DNA of 64,000 nucleotides from NCBI GenBank assembly GCA_020072645.1, contig JAIQGK010000006.1, forward strand, positions 186,001-250,000, given 5' to 3'. The DNA comes from Terriglobia bacterium (GTDB taxonomy: Bacteria > Acidobacteriota > Terriglobia > Terriglobales > Acidobacteriaceae). The position numbers were made by a program, and so were the translations under genes. Position 1 is the first letter of the stretch. Each line of letters opens with the position of its first letter. The notes below the pieces were generated by a model that was given only the letters and a program-made list of their open reading frames with translations, did no database searches and was not told the DNA's origin. Positions 8,926 through 17,237 of this stretch are shown one piece after another.

Positions 8926-9714
8926 ATGCGCAGGACAGCCACGCTCATACTGTTCGTGCTTGTGGCTGCGGCCATGGGGTTTGCCCAGAACCCGCCCGGA
9001 ACCAACAATAGCCCGGCAACCACGCGGCAAGCGCAAAATCCGGCCATACCGAATCCCAATAATGGCGCCGTACCGCCTGCACGCACATCGCCCGCCGACA
9101 TGCCACAAGGGAATAATGGACAAGCGGCGAACCCTGCCCAGAGCGCAAACACAGCCGTGCTCGATGAAGTGGGTGCGGGTACGGAAATCCATGCAGCCCT
9201 GGATACCCCCCTCTTTAGCAAGACTTCCAAGCCGGGTGATCGCTTTACTGCCACGGTGAGTGATCCAGTGCGGGCGAATAATGGCGCGGTGGTTATTCCT
9301 GCAGGCGCTCGTGTAGAGGGCGAAGTAGCTGAGTCAGACGATGAGAAGACGCTGGCCGCTCTTAAGGATAAGCCCAAGCTGAGCCTGCGCTTCAGGGACG
9401 TAGTGCTTCCCAGTGGCCAGACACTGCCGCTGACAGCAACCTTGGTTTCAGTACACGATAGCAGCAGCAAGAATTCCAAGAAGGTGATTAAAGAAGGCCA
9501 GGGCGAACCGAGCAGAAGTGCCATTGGGGCTACTGAACAGGGTCGGAATTTCGGCGGACCGATCAAGGGCTTAGCCATTGGTACGCTTTCCGGCGGTGGC
9601 TACGTGGTAGCGACTAATGGAAAAGATGTGCATCTTCCTGCGTCCGCTGGGATGCTTATCCGCGTGGACCAGCCAGTGAGTTGGAATGGGACTTCTGCGC
9701 CGACGCCAAGATAG
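8926..9714 (+). CDS. Secreted protein of unknown function
   Basis: About 262 residues. MRRTATLILFVLVAAAMGFAQ is a Sec signal peptide. A low-complexity N/P/A/Q-rich linker runs to about residue 75, followed by a beta-rich domain (TEIHAALDTPLFSKTSKPGD, then VVIPAGARVEGEVAES and LSLRFRDVVLPSGQTLPL) of a type seen in acidobacterial exported proteins and faintly reminiscent of TrbI/VirB10 beta barrels. The ATG at 8926 is chosen over 8878 because the signal peptide starts there and GGAGG lies 11 nt upstream. The function is unknown. Confidence 0.75.
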   Translation: MRRTATLILFVLVAAAMGFAQNPPGTNNSPATTRQAQNPAIPNPNNGAVPPARTSPADMPQGNNGQAANPAQSANTAVLDEVGAGTEIHAALDTPLFSKTSKPGDRFTATVSDPVRANNGAVVIPAGARVEGEVAESDDEKTLAALKDKPKLSLRFRDVVLPSGQTLPLTATLVSVHDSSSKNSKKVIKEGQGEPSRSAIGATEQGRNFGGPIKGLAIGTLSGGGYVVATNGKDVHLPASAGMLIRVDQPVSWNGTSAPTPR

Positions 9715-9745
9715 ATCGAAATTGATTTCGTAGAAAACACGCAAT

Positions 9746-9766
9746 GCCGTCGCCAGAAGCGGCGGC
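9746..9766 (+). terminator. Probable hairpin terminator
   Basis: GCCGTCGC (9746-9753) pairs with GCGGCGGC (9759-9766), including one G-T pair, around a 5-nt loop. A short CCTTTT follows a few bases later. It separates the secreted-protein gene from the converging SET gene. Confidence 0.45.
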
Positions 9767-9797
9767 ACTGCCTTTTAGAAGCTGGTCAGGGCTTTCG

Positions 9798-10304
9798 CTA
9801 ACCCCTCCGGGCTGCCACCCGTTTTTCTTTTTTGCGACGCAGGCGAGCGGCTTCCCTCCGCTTCTTGCGCTGGCGCAGAACTTTTTTCTGGCGCGCAACT
9901 TCCTCCTCAGAAAACATGGTGCGGCGGCAGTTTTTCAGACCGCAATAGCACGGCGCGCTCTCGCCGATATCGCCATCAAAGAGATTGTAGTCATAGGTGA
10001 GCTCTTCTCCGGCTTCGATGTCGCGAAGGGCCATGATCCAAATTCGGTTGTCGATCTGATCGGTTTCGCAGTTCGGGTCACAAGTATGGTTTACGAAAGC
10101 GGCCATGCCGAAGCCATCGATGATTGTGTCGCCGTCATCCATGGCAAAGAGGTACGTTACCTCGGTATCCGCATACATTCCTTCGCAAGCCTTTGCTGTA
10201 AGCCGAGGGCCCGTATATTCCAGGATGAGAGTGCCTTTTTTTATGGGAGCAGTGGTGTAAACGCCGGCGCCATGCAACGAGGAAGATTTAACGATTATGG
10301 CCAT
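9798..10304 (-). CDS. SET-domain protein (putative lysine methyltransferase)
   Basis: About 168 residues with a complete SET fold: LHGAGVYTTAPIKKGTLILEYTG (10-32), the knot motif VNHTCDPNC (71-79), ELTYDY (101-106) and a post-SET zinc-type motif CYCGLKNC (119-126). SET proteins transfer methyl from S-adenosylmethionine to protein lysines. The last 40 residues are strongly basic (KKRREAARLRRKKEKR), suggesting nucleic-acid or acidic-partner contact. An upstream GTG at 10340 is possible; neither start has a clear ribosome-binding site, and ATG 10304 opens directly on the SET fold. The substrate is unknown. Confidence 0.85.
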   Translation of the reverse strand: MAIIVKSSSLHGAGVYTTAPIKKGTLILEYTGPRLTAKACEGMYADTEVTYLFAMDDGDTIIDGFGMAAFVNHTCDPNCETDQIDNRIWIMALRDIEAGEELTYDYNLFDGDIGESAPCYCGLKNCRRTMFSEEEVARQKKVLRQRKKRREAARLRRKKEKRVAARRG

Positions 10305-10363
10305 TGGTTTATCTGATGAATGATAAATGATAAACAACACTGCCTTGGCATTGGCATGATGTA

Positions 10364-11569
10364 TTACTTTGACTGCCGCTGCACCGCGCGCTGCAATGTT
10401 TTATCCAGCGCTGCTTTGGCGGTCTGATAGTCCTGCGGATTGATCTTGCCTTGCAAGCGGTCTGATTCAAGCTGAAATACTTCTTCTTTCATGGCTTCCA
10501 TCAGCAAGGCAGAGCGATCTTGCGGGATGGCCGGACCTGCCGTGGCAGCTACATTCTGGTTGGAGGTGTAAACAAAGACTCCGCCCGCAGCCAGAAAGAG
10601 CGACAACACACCCAGGAAGAGCCATTGCCCGGAATGGAGAGGATCAGGTCTTTCATTGGGCACACCCAGACCGCCGCCGGGACCAGCGGGCTCTCCGGGT
10701 GCGCCGCCGTTCGAGGCGGTCTGCTCCTGCTCACGCGGCATTGCGCCTTTGCCTGAAATCGTGAAAGCTACTTTCTGTTTTGGCGTGACGTTTTTGGCGA
10801 TGAAAAAATTTACGCTCTTGAATTGAGGATTGGATTTTGCCTCATAGACGGCGCTGTCACTGGCGGCAAACTTGATCGAGTCAGGTGCTGCCACCATCAA
10901 TGTTCCTGTCGGCAAATCGGAGCGTGGGTCGAGCTCCAGTTTTCCGGAGTAGGGCAGCGTGTACAGGATGTGAAACTGGGTCTGCCCCGGCCGTATTGGA
11001 AAGACGAAAGCGTATTTATTTTTTTCTCCAGCGGGAACCACCGCCGTCTTCAACTGTGTTTTGCCGGTCTGAACGCTGGACTCGCTGAGCGAAGCGCCTT
11101 CAGGCAGATAGAACTCCAGCGTTTGTTTTCCAGTGAGAGTCCGGGGCGGCGATGATTGGTTCCCCACGGTATAAAACTCTTCGCCGCTCAACGTGGCGCC
11201 ATCTTCAGACGTCTGGATTGCGATGGCATGGTCAAGAATGCTGATTTCTTTGATGCTGCTGGCCGCATCAAAAACCCGCACTGCCACGGGCACGCCTCCC
11301 GGCAAACCCGCTTGGGTGTAAGTGACTCCCTGATGCTGTACCCAGACCAAATAGGGCTGCTGCGCCGGAGGAACGTTAAACGTGAACTCTCCCCTGGCGT
11401 TGGTCTTTGTCTTGGCAACATCCTCCATGCCATTGCCAATTTTCTTGAGCGTAACTTCATCGCCCGCAGAAGGCTTATTGGTAGTGCTGTTCTGCACAAC
11501 GCCCTTCAGCGTGTCCGCCGCGGCGGCAAGTGAACAGACAAGGAGAAGTGTGAACGCAACTTGCTTCAA
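10364..11569 (-). CDS. Exported carboxypeptidase-regulatory-like domain protein with C-terminal TM
   Basis: A 401-residue protein. A signal peptide (MKQVAFTLLLVCSLAAAA) precedes a carboxypeptidase regulatory-like beta-sandwich (LKGVVQNSTTNKPSAGDEVTL ... TNARGEFTFNVP), further beta-rich regions, a glycine/proline linker at about 290-310, one transmembrane helix (WLFLGVLSLFLAAGGVFVY) and a cytosolic helical tail (EEVFQLESDRLQGKINPQDY). The tail resembles the one in the 98-residue neighbour. It is the last gene of the ccmF-ccmH operon, so a role in cytochrome c maturation or assembly is likely but unproven. Confidence 0.75.
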   Translation of the reverse strand: MKQVAFTLLLVCSLAAAADTLKGVVQNSTTNKPSAGDEVTLKKIGNGMEDVAKTKTNARGEFTFNVPPAQQPYLVWVQHQGVTYTQAGLPGGVPVAVRVFDAASSIKEISILDHAIAIQTSEDGATLSGEEFYTVGNQSSPPRTLTGKQTLEFYLPEGASLSESSVQTGKTQLKTAVVPAGEKNKYAFVFPIRPGQTQFHILYTLPYSGKLELDPRSDLPTGTLMVAAPDSIKFAASDSAVYEAKSNPQFKSVNFFIAKNVTPKQKVAFTISGKGAMPREQEQTASNGGAPGEPAGPGGGLGVPNERPDPLHSGQWLFLGVLSLFLAAGGVFVYTSNQNVAATAGPAIPQDRSALLMEAMKEEVFQLESDRLQGKINPQDYQTAKAALDKTLQRAVQRQSK

Positions 11570-11583
11570 TGGGATGGACTCCT

Positions 11584-11880
11584 TCAGGCTTTCGCCGATT
11601 CCAGCATTTCGATTTCGGCCAGGATGCGCGCAGCCTCTGCTTCCAGGCCAAGACGCATGCCGTCATAGTCAGCCTGGGTAAATTTACCGGACTTAAATTC
11701 AAAACTCAGGTCGCGCAGGTTCTCATAGACCACTTCTTTGCGCTCATTGAGGTAGGCGGTCCGGGTCTTGGTGACTCCAGTATCGGTATCACGGCTGGGA
11801 TAGAAGACGTAAATCAAAATGCCAGCCGCAAAAACGCAACACACCATCTTGATGATGTAGTCAAAGATGGCCGGATTCAT
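11584..11880 (-). CDS. Small single-pass membrane protein in the ccm operon (CcmI-like segment)
   Basis: 98 residues: one N-terminal transmembrane helix (IIKMVCCVFAAGILIYVFY) and a cytoplasmic helical region (YLNERKEVVYENLRDLSFEFKSGKFTQADYD). The latter resembles the short CcmI-type motif of small proteins in cytochrome c maturation loci. It starts 4 nt inside the end of ccmH and lies 14 nt before the next gene, so the operon is tight. It probably recruits apocytochrome or bridges CcmF and CcmH; this is inference from context. Confidence 0.7.
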   Translation of the reverse strand: MNPAIFDYIIKMVCCVFAAGILIYVFYPSRDTDTGVTKTRTAYLNERKEVVYENLRDLSFEFKSGKFTQADYDGMRLGLEAEAARILAEIEMLESAKA

Positions 11881-12338
11881 AGCTCAGTCTCCCGGCGGGC
11901 GCGCTCGCGGAGAATTTCAAGATCGGGGGCAAGACTCATGTCTGCGGCGGCAACCGGCGCCGGGCGCATTTTCCAATTGCGGATCAACACGACGACCAGC
12001 ATAAGTCCCAAGCCCAAACCGGCGGCGGGCAGGATCCAGGCCAGCAGTTCAAAGCCATGCGTGGAAGGCTCCACAACAGCCGTAACGCCCCATTTGGCGC
12101 GAAACCAGTTCAGGACGGCTTCATCATCCTTTGTCTGTGCGACGTTGGCACGGAGCTCGCGAATCATCTGGTCAGAATTGGGGCAGCCTACGTGGTTGCA
12201 CTTTAGCAGCATTTGCGAGCAACTGCAGGTGCACATGATTTTGCCACCCAGATTCTGGAAGCGGGCTTCCTGATTGTCGGCCCCCATGAGCAATACCAGA
12301 GCGCAGGGAAGCAGCAGAGCTTTTAGAAGTTTCTTCAC
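11877..12338 (-). CDS. ccmH: Cytochrome c-type biogenesis protein CcmH
   Basis: 153 residues. A signal-like N-terminus (LLKALLLPCALVLLMGA) is followed by the CcmH redox region with MCTCSCSQMLLKCNHVGCPN. The second pair, CNHVGC, is spaced wider than the usual C-x-x-C. A helical DQMIRELR segment and a C-terminal TM helix (LAWILPAAGLGLGLMLVVVL) follow. CcmH delivers reduced apocytochrome c to the CcmF haem lyase. It overlaps ccmF by 4 nt upstream and the 98-residue gene by 4 nt downstream. Confidence 0.88.
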   Translation of the reverse strand: MKKLLKALLLPCALVLLMGADNQEARFQNLGGKIMCTCSCSQMLLKCNHVGCPNSDQMIRELRANVAQTKDDEAVLNWFRAKWGVTAVVEPSTHGFELLAWILPAAGLGLGLMLVVVLIRNWKMRPAPVAAADMSLAPDLEILRERARRETEL

Positions 12339-14389
12339 TTGCCTGCTCCCGCGGGATGCATGCCCCGCTCATCCATCTGTGATACGGCGACGGAGCTTCG
12401 GACGGGCACGCTGACGGGCGCCGCGTTCGGAATCAATGCCATGCCGGTTCCCATCACTATTACCAAAACGCCAATCCATATCCAATTCACCAGCGGATTG
12501 ATAATGATCTTGATAATGGGATGGTCGGTGTCAGGGTTGCGGCCTTCATAGACCACATAAAGATCTTCGCGCAGGGTGGAGTGGTTCGCCACAATGTGGA
12601 CTGGCTGACCGCCACTGGCTTTAAAGAAACGTTCTTCAGGATTGAGTCGAGTAAGAAATTTACCGTCTTTATAAACTTCCAGTAGCGCGGCCTGAGACCT
12701 GTAATTGGCGTTATCGTCCTCGGTATATTCCTCGCCTACGACCGTGTATGAGCCGATCTTGACTGTATCGCCCTTACCAATTTCCTGTTCTTTATCCTGG
12801 TTAAAAGCTGCGCCGGCCAGCCCGATCACGACCAGCACCACGCCAAAATGGACAACGTAGCCACCGTAGCGGCGCATGTTGCGGCGCGATAGCTGATAGA
12901 TTCCAGCAAGCAAATTGGTCTGCAGCTTGTTTTTCCAGACAATGCCGCCGCGGACGAACTCAGATGCAACCGTGGCGAAAACCAGCGTGCTCAGACAGAA
13001 AGCGATCATCGCGTACATCTGGCCCATATCCGTCCAGAAGCGGACGCCACTTCTATAGAGCACGAAGCCGACGACAATTTCAATCAGCAGGGCCGCTGTT
13101 GCTGGTATGGCAAAGTTGCGCTTGATGCTACCTACGGATGTGTTGCGCCACGCAAGCAGAGGCCCGATGCCGGTAAGAAAGATCAGCGACAGGCCGATCG
13201 GAACCATTACCTTGTTATAGAAGGGAGCGCCCAGGTTCATTTTTACGTCACGCACCGCTTCAGAAAGGATGGGGAAAAGTGTGCCGCACAACACGGCAAA
13301 ACATGCGCCCAATAACAGCAGGTTATTGAACATGAAGCTGGATTCGCGTGATACCAGCGATTCAAGCTTATTTTCAGACCGCAGATGGTCGCGGTTACGG
13401 ACGTAAAAGACCATGCAGACGGCAAAGATGATCGCCAGAAATCCTGAGAACCAGTTGCCGATGCTGGACTGAGCGAATGAATGCACAGAACTGACAATGC
13501 CACTGCGCGTAAGCAGCGTTCCGAGCACGGAGAGCATGAAGGTGATAAAGATCAACCAGACGTTCCAAACCTTCATCATGCCGCGCTTTTCCTGCATCAT
13601 CACGGAATGCAGGAACGCAGTTGTGGAAAGCCACGGGAGCAGGGAAGCGTTTTCTACCGGGTCCCAGCCCCAATATCCGCCCCAGCCCAGAACCGCATAT
13701 GCCCAGTGCGCGCCCAGTGAGATGCCAAAGGTGAGAAAGAGCCATGCCACCATGGTCCAGCGGCGGGTAATGTGTATCCATTTCTCACCGGGATAACGCA
13801 TGATCAGTGCGGCCAGCGCAAACGCGAATGGAACCGACACGCCGACATAGCCCAGGTAAAGCATCGGCGGATGAATGACCATCTCCGGATACTGCAATAA
13901 GGGATTCAGGCCGTTTCCATCGGAGGCGAGGCGATCCATGATCCCAAAGGGATTGGCTACAAAATTAACCAGAATCAGGAAGAAAATTTGAATGGCGGCC
14001 AGAACCATGGACGCCATCGCGACCAGGCGCTGATCGACCTTGTGGCGCAAGCGCAGAACAAACCCATACGCGGAGAGCAGCAGCGCCCAAAAGAGAATCG
14101 AGCCTTCCTGGCCAGACCATAAGACTGCAAATTTGTAAGGCCCCGGCAGAGCGCGATTGGAATGATGAAGAATGTAAGCGACGGAAAAATCATCCGTCAG
14201 CGCGGCATATACCAGCGCACCCGCAGCCACCAGAACAGCAAAAAAAGACGCCATGCCGGCACGCCGGGCCGTTTCCGCCAGGCGATACCCAAGGGCGTCT
14301 TTGCGGACAGCTGCGATGACCCCAGCTACAAAACAGTAGCCGGCCAGCGCCAAAGCGAATAAAAGACAGAAGCTTCCTAGTAATGGCAT
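12335..14389 (-). CDS. ccmF: Cytochrome c haem lyase subunit CcmF
   Basis: A 684-residue polytopic membrane protein of the haem-handling family. The WWD signature is clear (WGGYWGWDPVENASLLPWL), with conserved histidines in transmembrane segments and a large periplasmic segment near residues 540-640 (KGDTVKIGSYTVVGEEYTED ... HPIIKIIINPLVNW). CcmF ligates haem from CcmE to apocytochrome c in the periplasm. It is the first gene of a four-gene operon on the minus strand. ccmA-E are not in the window and must lie elsewhere. Confidence 0.95.
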   Translation of the reverse strand: MPLLGSFCLLFALALAGYCFVAGVIAAVRKDALGYRLAETARRAGMASFFAVLVAAGALVYAALTDDFSVAYILHHSNRALPGPYKFAVLWSGQEGSILFWALLLSAYGFVLRLRHKVDQRLVAMASMVLAAIQIFFLILVNFVANPFGIMDRLASDGNGLNPLLQYPEMVIHPPMLYLGYVGVSVPFAFALAALIMRYPGEKWIHITRRWTMVAWLFLTFGISLGAHWAYAVLGWGGYWGWDPVENASLLPWLSTTAFLHSVMMQEKRGMMKVWNVWLIFITFMLSVLGTLLTRSGIVSSVHSFAQSSIGNWFSGFLAIIFAVCMVFYVRNRDHLRSENKLESLVSRESSFMFNNLLLLGACFAVLCGTLFPILSEAVRDVKMNLGAPFYNKVMVPIGLSLIFLTGIGPLLAWRNTSVGSIKRNFAIPATAALLIEIVVGFVLYRSGVRFWTDMGQMYAMIAFCLSTLVFATVASEFVRGGIVWKNKLQTNLLAGIYQLSRRNMRRYGGYVVHFGVVLVVIGLAGAAFNQDKEQEIGKGDTVKIGSYTVVGEEYTEDDNANYRSQAALLEVYKDGKFLTRLNPEERFFKASGGQPVHIVANHSTLREDLYVVYEGRNPDTDHPIIKIIINPLVNWIWIGVLVIVMGTGMALIPNAAPVSVPVRSSVAVSQMDERGMHPAGAGK

Positions 14390-14433
14390 TGTCAGGAGCT
14401 TAATATGCTTTCACATCTACTGCAATGATTCAA

Positions 14434-14808
14434 TTAGGCGGAGGCCCTAACATTTAGCGCGGATTTCACTAGGGCAATTAAGTCCTCTGGATCACACGGC
14501 TTAACCCGGAAAATGACGCTCAGCCCGGCATATTCAGTATCAGCGTCCGGGAGGCCACTGATCACGATTACCGGTACTTCCTTATTAAAAGCCCGCAACT
14601 GGCGGACGAACTCCACGCCATCCATGTCCGGCATCAGGTGGTCTGTGATGACCACGCCGATTTTTGTCCGTCCGGGATCACTGCGCAAAAAGGCCAGCGC
14701 GCTTTGTCCCTTGGTGGCGACATGGCTTTCAATCTCCGCTTTGCGCAGCACCAACTCACGCACTGTGAGCTGTGCAATATTGTCGTCCAGCAGAAGGGCC
14801 TGCTTCAT
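14434..14808 (-). CDS. Stand-alone response-regulator receiver domain protein
   Basis: 124 residues, a receiver domain only: acidic pair D8-D9 (LLLDDN), phospho-acceptor D56 (VVITDHLMPDMDG), switch S84 (VIVISGLP) and K103 (RVKPCDPED). It lies directly after the DUF2934 gene (5-nt gap), suggesting co-transcription. No output domain and no adjacent kinase are present. Confidence 0.9.
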   Translation of the reverse strand: MKQALLLDDNIAQLTVRELVLRKAEIESHVATKGQSALAFLRSDPGRTKIGVVITDHLMPDMDGVEFVRQLRAFNKEVPVIVISGLPDADTEYAGLSVIFRVKPCDPEDLIALVKSALNVRASA

Positions 14809-14813
14809 GCGGG

Positions 14814-15107
14814 CTATGCCGTTTTGTCCCTTCGATATTTAGCCAGGACTTCAGCCTCCGCCCGTGCCCAATCTTCGTCATGAAAGCCTTCCAGCCTTCC
14901 GCGCTGCTCAAAAAGTTCATAGGCGCGGATGCGGATCTCTTCTTCGATTCTCTGGTCTCCTGAAGGCTTGTGGTCGATTGGCTGGAATGCACGATTGCTG
15001 GTTTCCGCAACACTGGAACCCTGGCCGATCTGGGTGACGGTGGATTTTTGCTGTGTTCCTTCTTTTGCAGACGTGGTTTTGCGGGGTTTAGACGGTTTCG
15101 TTGCCAT
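14814..15107 (-). CDS. DUF2934 family protein
   Basis: 97 residues. A lysine/serine/threonine-rich N-terminal half, probably disordered, precedes a DUF2934 domain: EEEIRIRAYELFEQRGRLEG followed by HDEDWARAEAEVLAKY. DUF2934 proteins are small, of unknown function, and common in acidobacteria and proteobacteria. It is paired with the receiver protein gene downstream. Confidence 0.82.
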   Translation of the reverse strand: MATKPSKPRKTTSAKEGTQQKSTVTQIGQGSSVAETSNRAFQPIDHKPSGDQRIEEEIRIRAYELFEQRGRLEGFHDEDWARAEAEVLAKYRRDKTA

Positions 15108-15354
15108 GCTTTTCTTCTTGCTCCCTCAGCTCCGGAAATGGTGATTTTCAAACGAGAGCGGCGTTGCTTTGATTATAGAAGAATCCCCGCCCGCCTGCGG
15201 GCAGACGACAACAAAAATTGAGGATATTGCTATCGATCCGACAGAGGTGTTAAGTGTTTTGTGTCACACCCATTTGTATCGCGGTACGAGACCCTGATTT
15301 TTTAAAGCATTGGAAAGAAAAGGCAGCAATTTGATAACAGTAAACCGGACGGGA

Positions 15355-15385
15355 TTGCTCTGGGGCCTTAGAGCTTTGTTATACT
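15355..15385 (+). promoter_or_regulatory. Possible promoter of tRNA-Glu
   Basis: TATACT (15380-15385) lies 25 nt before the mature tRNA 5' end. The best -35 candidate, TTGCTC (15355-15360), has a 19-nt spacing. The -10 is good and the -35 weak. Confidence 0.35.
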
Positions 15386-15409
15386 GCATAAGCCCCCGCA
15401 CAACAGAGT

Positions 15410-15484
15410 GGCGCTATCGTCTAGGGGTTAGGACGTGAGATTCTCAATCTTAAAACCCGGGTTCGATTCCCGGTAGCGCTACCA
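15410..15484 (+). tRNA. tRNA-Glu (anticodon CTC), island integration site
   Basis: A cloverleaf can be drawn: acceptor 15410-15416 with 15474-15480 (first pair G-U), D-stem GTCT/GGAC, anticodon stem TGAGA/TCTTA with loop TTCTCAA (anticodon CTC), T-arm CCGGG-TTCGATT-CCCGG, discriminator A and encoded CCA. The 3' 35 nt are also the end of the serine recombinase reading frame on the other strand, so this is the left attachment site of the island. Confidence 0.93.
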
Positions 15485-16958
15485 AACCTTCTTTTTTGAT
15501 TGCCTTTGTTCCCATCCCATTGAAAAGTAAGCAGGTTACAGCGGTTCGATATTTCCCGTCTGAATAGGTGACGCCCTCGGGGAATAGAACCTGCTGCAAA
15601 CGCTGCTTCTGCTCAGATGGCGCGGCTTTCCAGAGGTTCGATGCATTCGTTAAAACCATCTCCGCGTAGTCCAGAACGGTCTCTATTTCGATTTCTTCGG
15701 CTTGTGCTTCCCGCAGCTCCATTTCGGCGAGGGTGAGGTCCTCAGTCAGTTTTGCGCGCATTTCCTTATACGTGGATGCATCGATGGCCTTTTGATAGAT
15801 AAATGCTTCTTCCAGCTTGGTCTTGTTTTTGCGCAGCTCCGCGATTTTCCGAGATACAACGCCTTGCACCTGCTGGCTGTCGCCTTGCTTCTTTCGCCAG
15901 ACATCCAGCACGATCTCGCGATACAGGCGCATATACCCGGCGTTCGGTTGCAACTGCCGCATGAACTCCTCAAATTGGCCCTCCATCGCGTCCTTGGTCA
16001 CGCGGATGCAGCCATCCTGACAATGATAGTAGGCGTAGTAGCGATTGCGGCCTTTGGACCAGCTTCCAGTGAGCGCCTCAGCGCAATATCCGCATTGCAC
16101 GAAACCCCGCAGCGGAAAATCGGCATGGCTGCGAGCGCGAGGGGTAACCGATACTGTCCTGCCGTTGAGGATCGCTTGCACCTTGTCGAAGATGGCCTCA
16201 GTCACCAAAGGCTGGAATTTGCCCGAAACGTCAATATTCCATTCAGGCACGACAATGCGACCGGAATAAACCGGCTTCCTGAGCGTCTGTGAGAACGTCT
16301 GAGAACTGAGGAATTTGCCTTTTTTGGTTCGCAACCCAAGCTGAGTAACCTTGCGGAGCACCTGCTCTCTCGTATGAAGGCCGGTCGCGAACTCCTCGAA
16401 TGCTTGGGTAATGAGGGGAGCGGAATGCTCGTCTGGCATGATCGTCTTTGCGCCGGTCGCATCTCGTCCAGCCCGATAACCAAGCGGAGGCGGAAACGTC
16501 CAGCAGCCACTTTGAAGACGCTGCTTCATACCTTTGACGCTCCGCTCGGTTCGTATGTCATTGTCCAACTGAGCGACTCCAGAGAGAACTACCTCCATAA
16601 ATCTCCCGGTTGAGGTCTCGTCAATCGGCTCAGTTACGGAGCGAAGTTGAACGCCCAAGCCGCTCAGAACGGCACGTAATTGAGCGTGATCCGTAGTATT
16701 TCGGGAAAACCTGTCCAGCTTGTGAACCACAACAGCTTTAATGTTTTTGTCTTCCCGACAATATTTGAGCATGGCCTTCAACTCAGTCCGGTTTGCTGTC
16801 TTTGCAGACTCGCCCTCTTCCACAAAGACCCTAGCCACCTTGAATCCCTGCTTCTCGCAATACTCCAGACATGCGGCTTTCTGACCGGCAAGGCTAGTGC
16901 CGCCCTTGGCCTGTTCCTCTGTCGATACGCGGGTATAAATTACGACTCGCTCGGCCAT
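15450..16958 (-). CDS. Large serine recombinase (site-specific integrase)
   Basis: 502 residues. The N-terminal resolvase/invertase catalytic domain carries nucleophile S12 (VIYTRVSTEEQ) and the arginine-rich HKLDRFSRNTTDH region. A recombinase domain (about 170-270) follows, then a zinc ribbon (CGYCAEAL ... YYHCQDGC), a long coiled coil (about 360-440) and a C-terminal tail. The last residues, LVALPGIEPGF, and the TAA stop are encoded by the reverse of tRNA-Glu, so the C-terminus is formed by the attachment site. It follows the HTH gene by 3 nt. Serine integrases seldom target tRNA genes. Confidence 0.93.
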   Translation of the reverse strand: MAERVVIYTRVSTEEQAKGGTSLAGQKAACLEYCEKQGFKVARVFVEEGESAKTANRTELKAMLKYCREDKNIKAVVVHKLDRFSRNTTDHAQLRAVLSGLGVQLRSVTEPIDETSTGRFMEVVLSGVAQLDNDIRTERSVKGMKQRLQSGCWTFPPPLGYRAGRDATGAKTIMPDEHSAPLITQAFEEFATGLHTREQVLRKVTQLGLRTKKGKFLSSQTFSQTLRKPVYSGRIVVPEWNIDVSGKFQPLVTEAIFDKVQAILNGRTVSVTPRARSHADFPLRGFVQCGYCAEALTGSWSKGRNRYYAYYHCQDGCIRVTKDAMEGQFEEFMRQLQPNAGYMRLYREIVLDVWRKKQGDSQQVQGVVSRKIAELRKNKTKLEEAFIYQKAIDASTYKEMRAKLTEDLTLAEMELREAQAEEIEIETVLDYAEMVLTNASNLWKAAPSEQKQRLQQVLFPEGVTYSDGKYRTAVTCLLFNGMGTKAIKKEGLVALPGIEPGF

Positions 16959-16961
16959 GAT

Positions 16962-17201
16962 TTACCTTGCCCTTCCTCTGGCTCTCTTCGGCTCGCGATG
17001 CCGGGTTCTTCGTCCATCGGTAAAACCGTCAACAATCGCCTTTGCTTTAAAGATGTCTTTGTCCTTCCAGAGCCGTACCGTCACCCCGCCCACTCGGGTT
17101 AGCGGAGGAACTGGGATTGTCCCGGCCACGATATAGCGGTTAATGGTCGCCATGCTCACGCCCAACAATTTCGCCGCCTCTCTAGTTGAGTAACTCGCCA
17201 T
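16962..17201 (-). CDS. Small HTH protein, excisionase-like (MerR/HTH_17 type)
   Basis: 79 residues beginning MASYSTREAAKLLGVSMATINRYI, a winged-HTH DNA-binding segment of the excisionase type, followed by VRLWKDKDIFKAK and a basic tail. The ATG at 17201 opens exactly on the domain; the in-frame start at 17213 adds only four residues. The stop lies 3 nt before the recombinase ATG, so the pair is coupled. It is a probable recombination directionality factor, or a transcriptional regulator of the element. Confidence 0.8.
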   Translation of the reverse strand: MASYSTREAAKLLGVSMATINRYIVAGTIPVPPLTRVGGVTVRLWKDKDIFKAKAIVDGFTDGRRTRHREPKRARGRAR

Positions 17202-17237
17202 AGTGATATACACCTATCTCATATATAGCATAAGATG

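Noticed and set aside
15450-15484. The motif LVALPGIEPGF as a conserved protein domain
   Set aside because: It is only the antisense translation of tRNA-Glu; its meaning is that the recombinase frame overlaps the tRNA, not a protein function.
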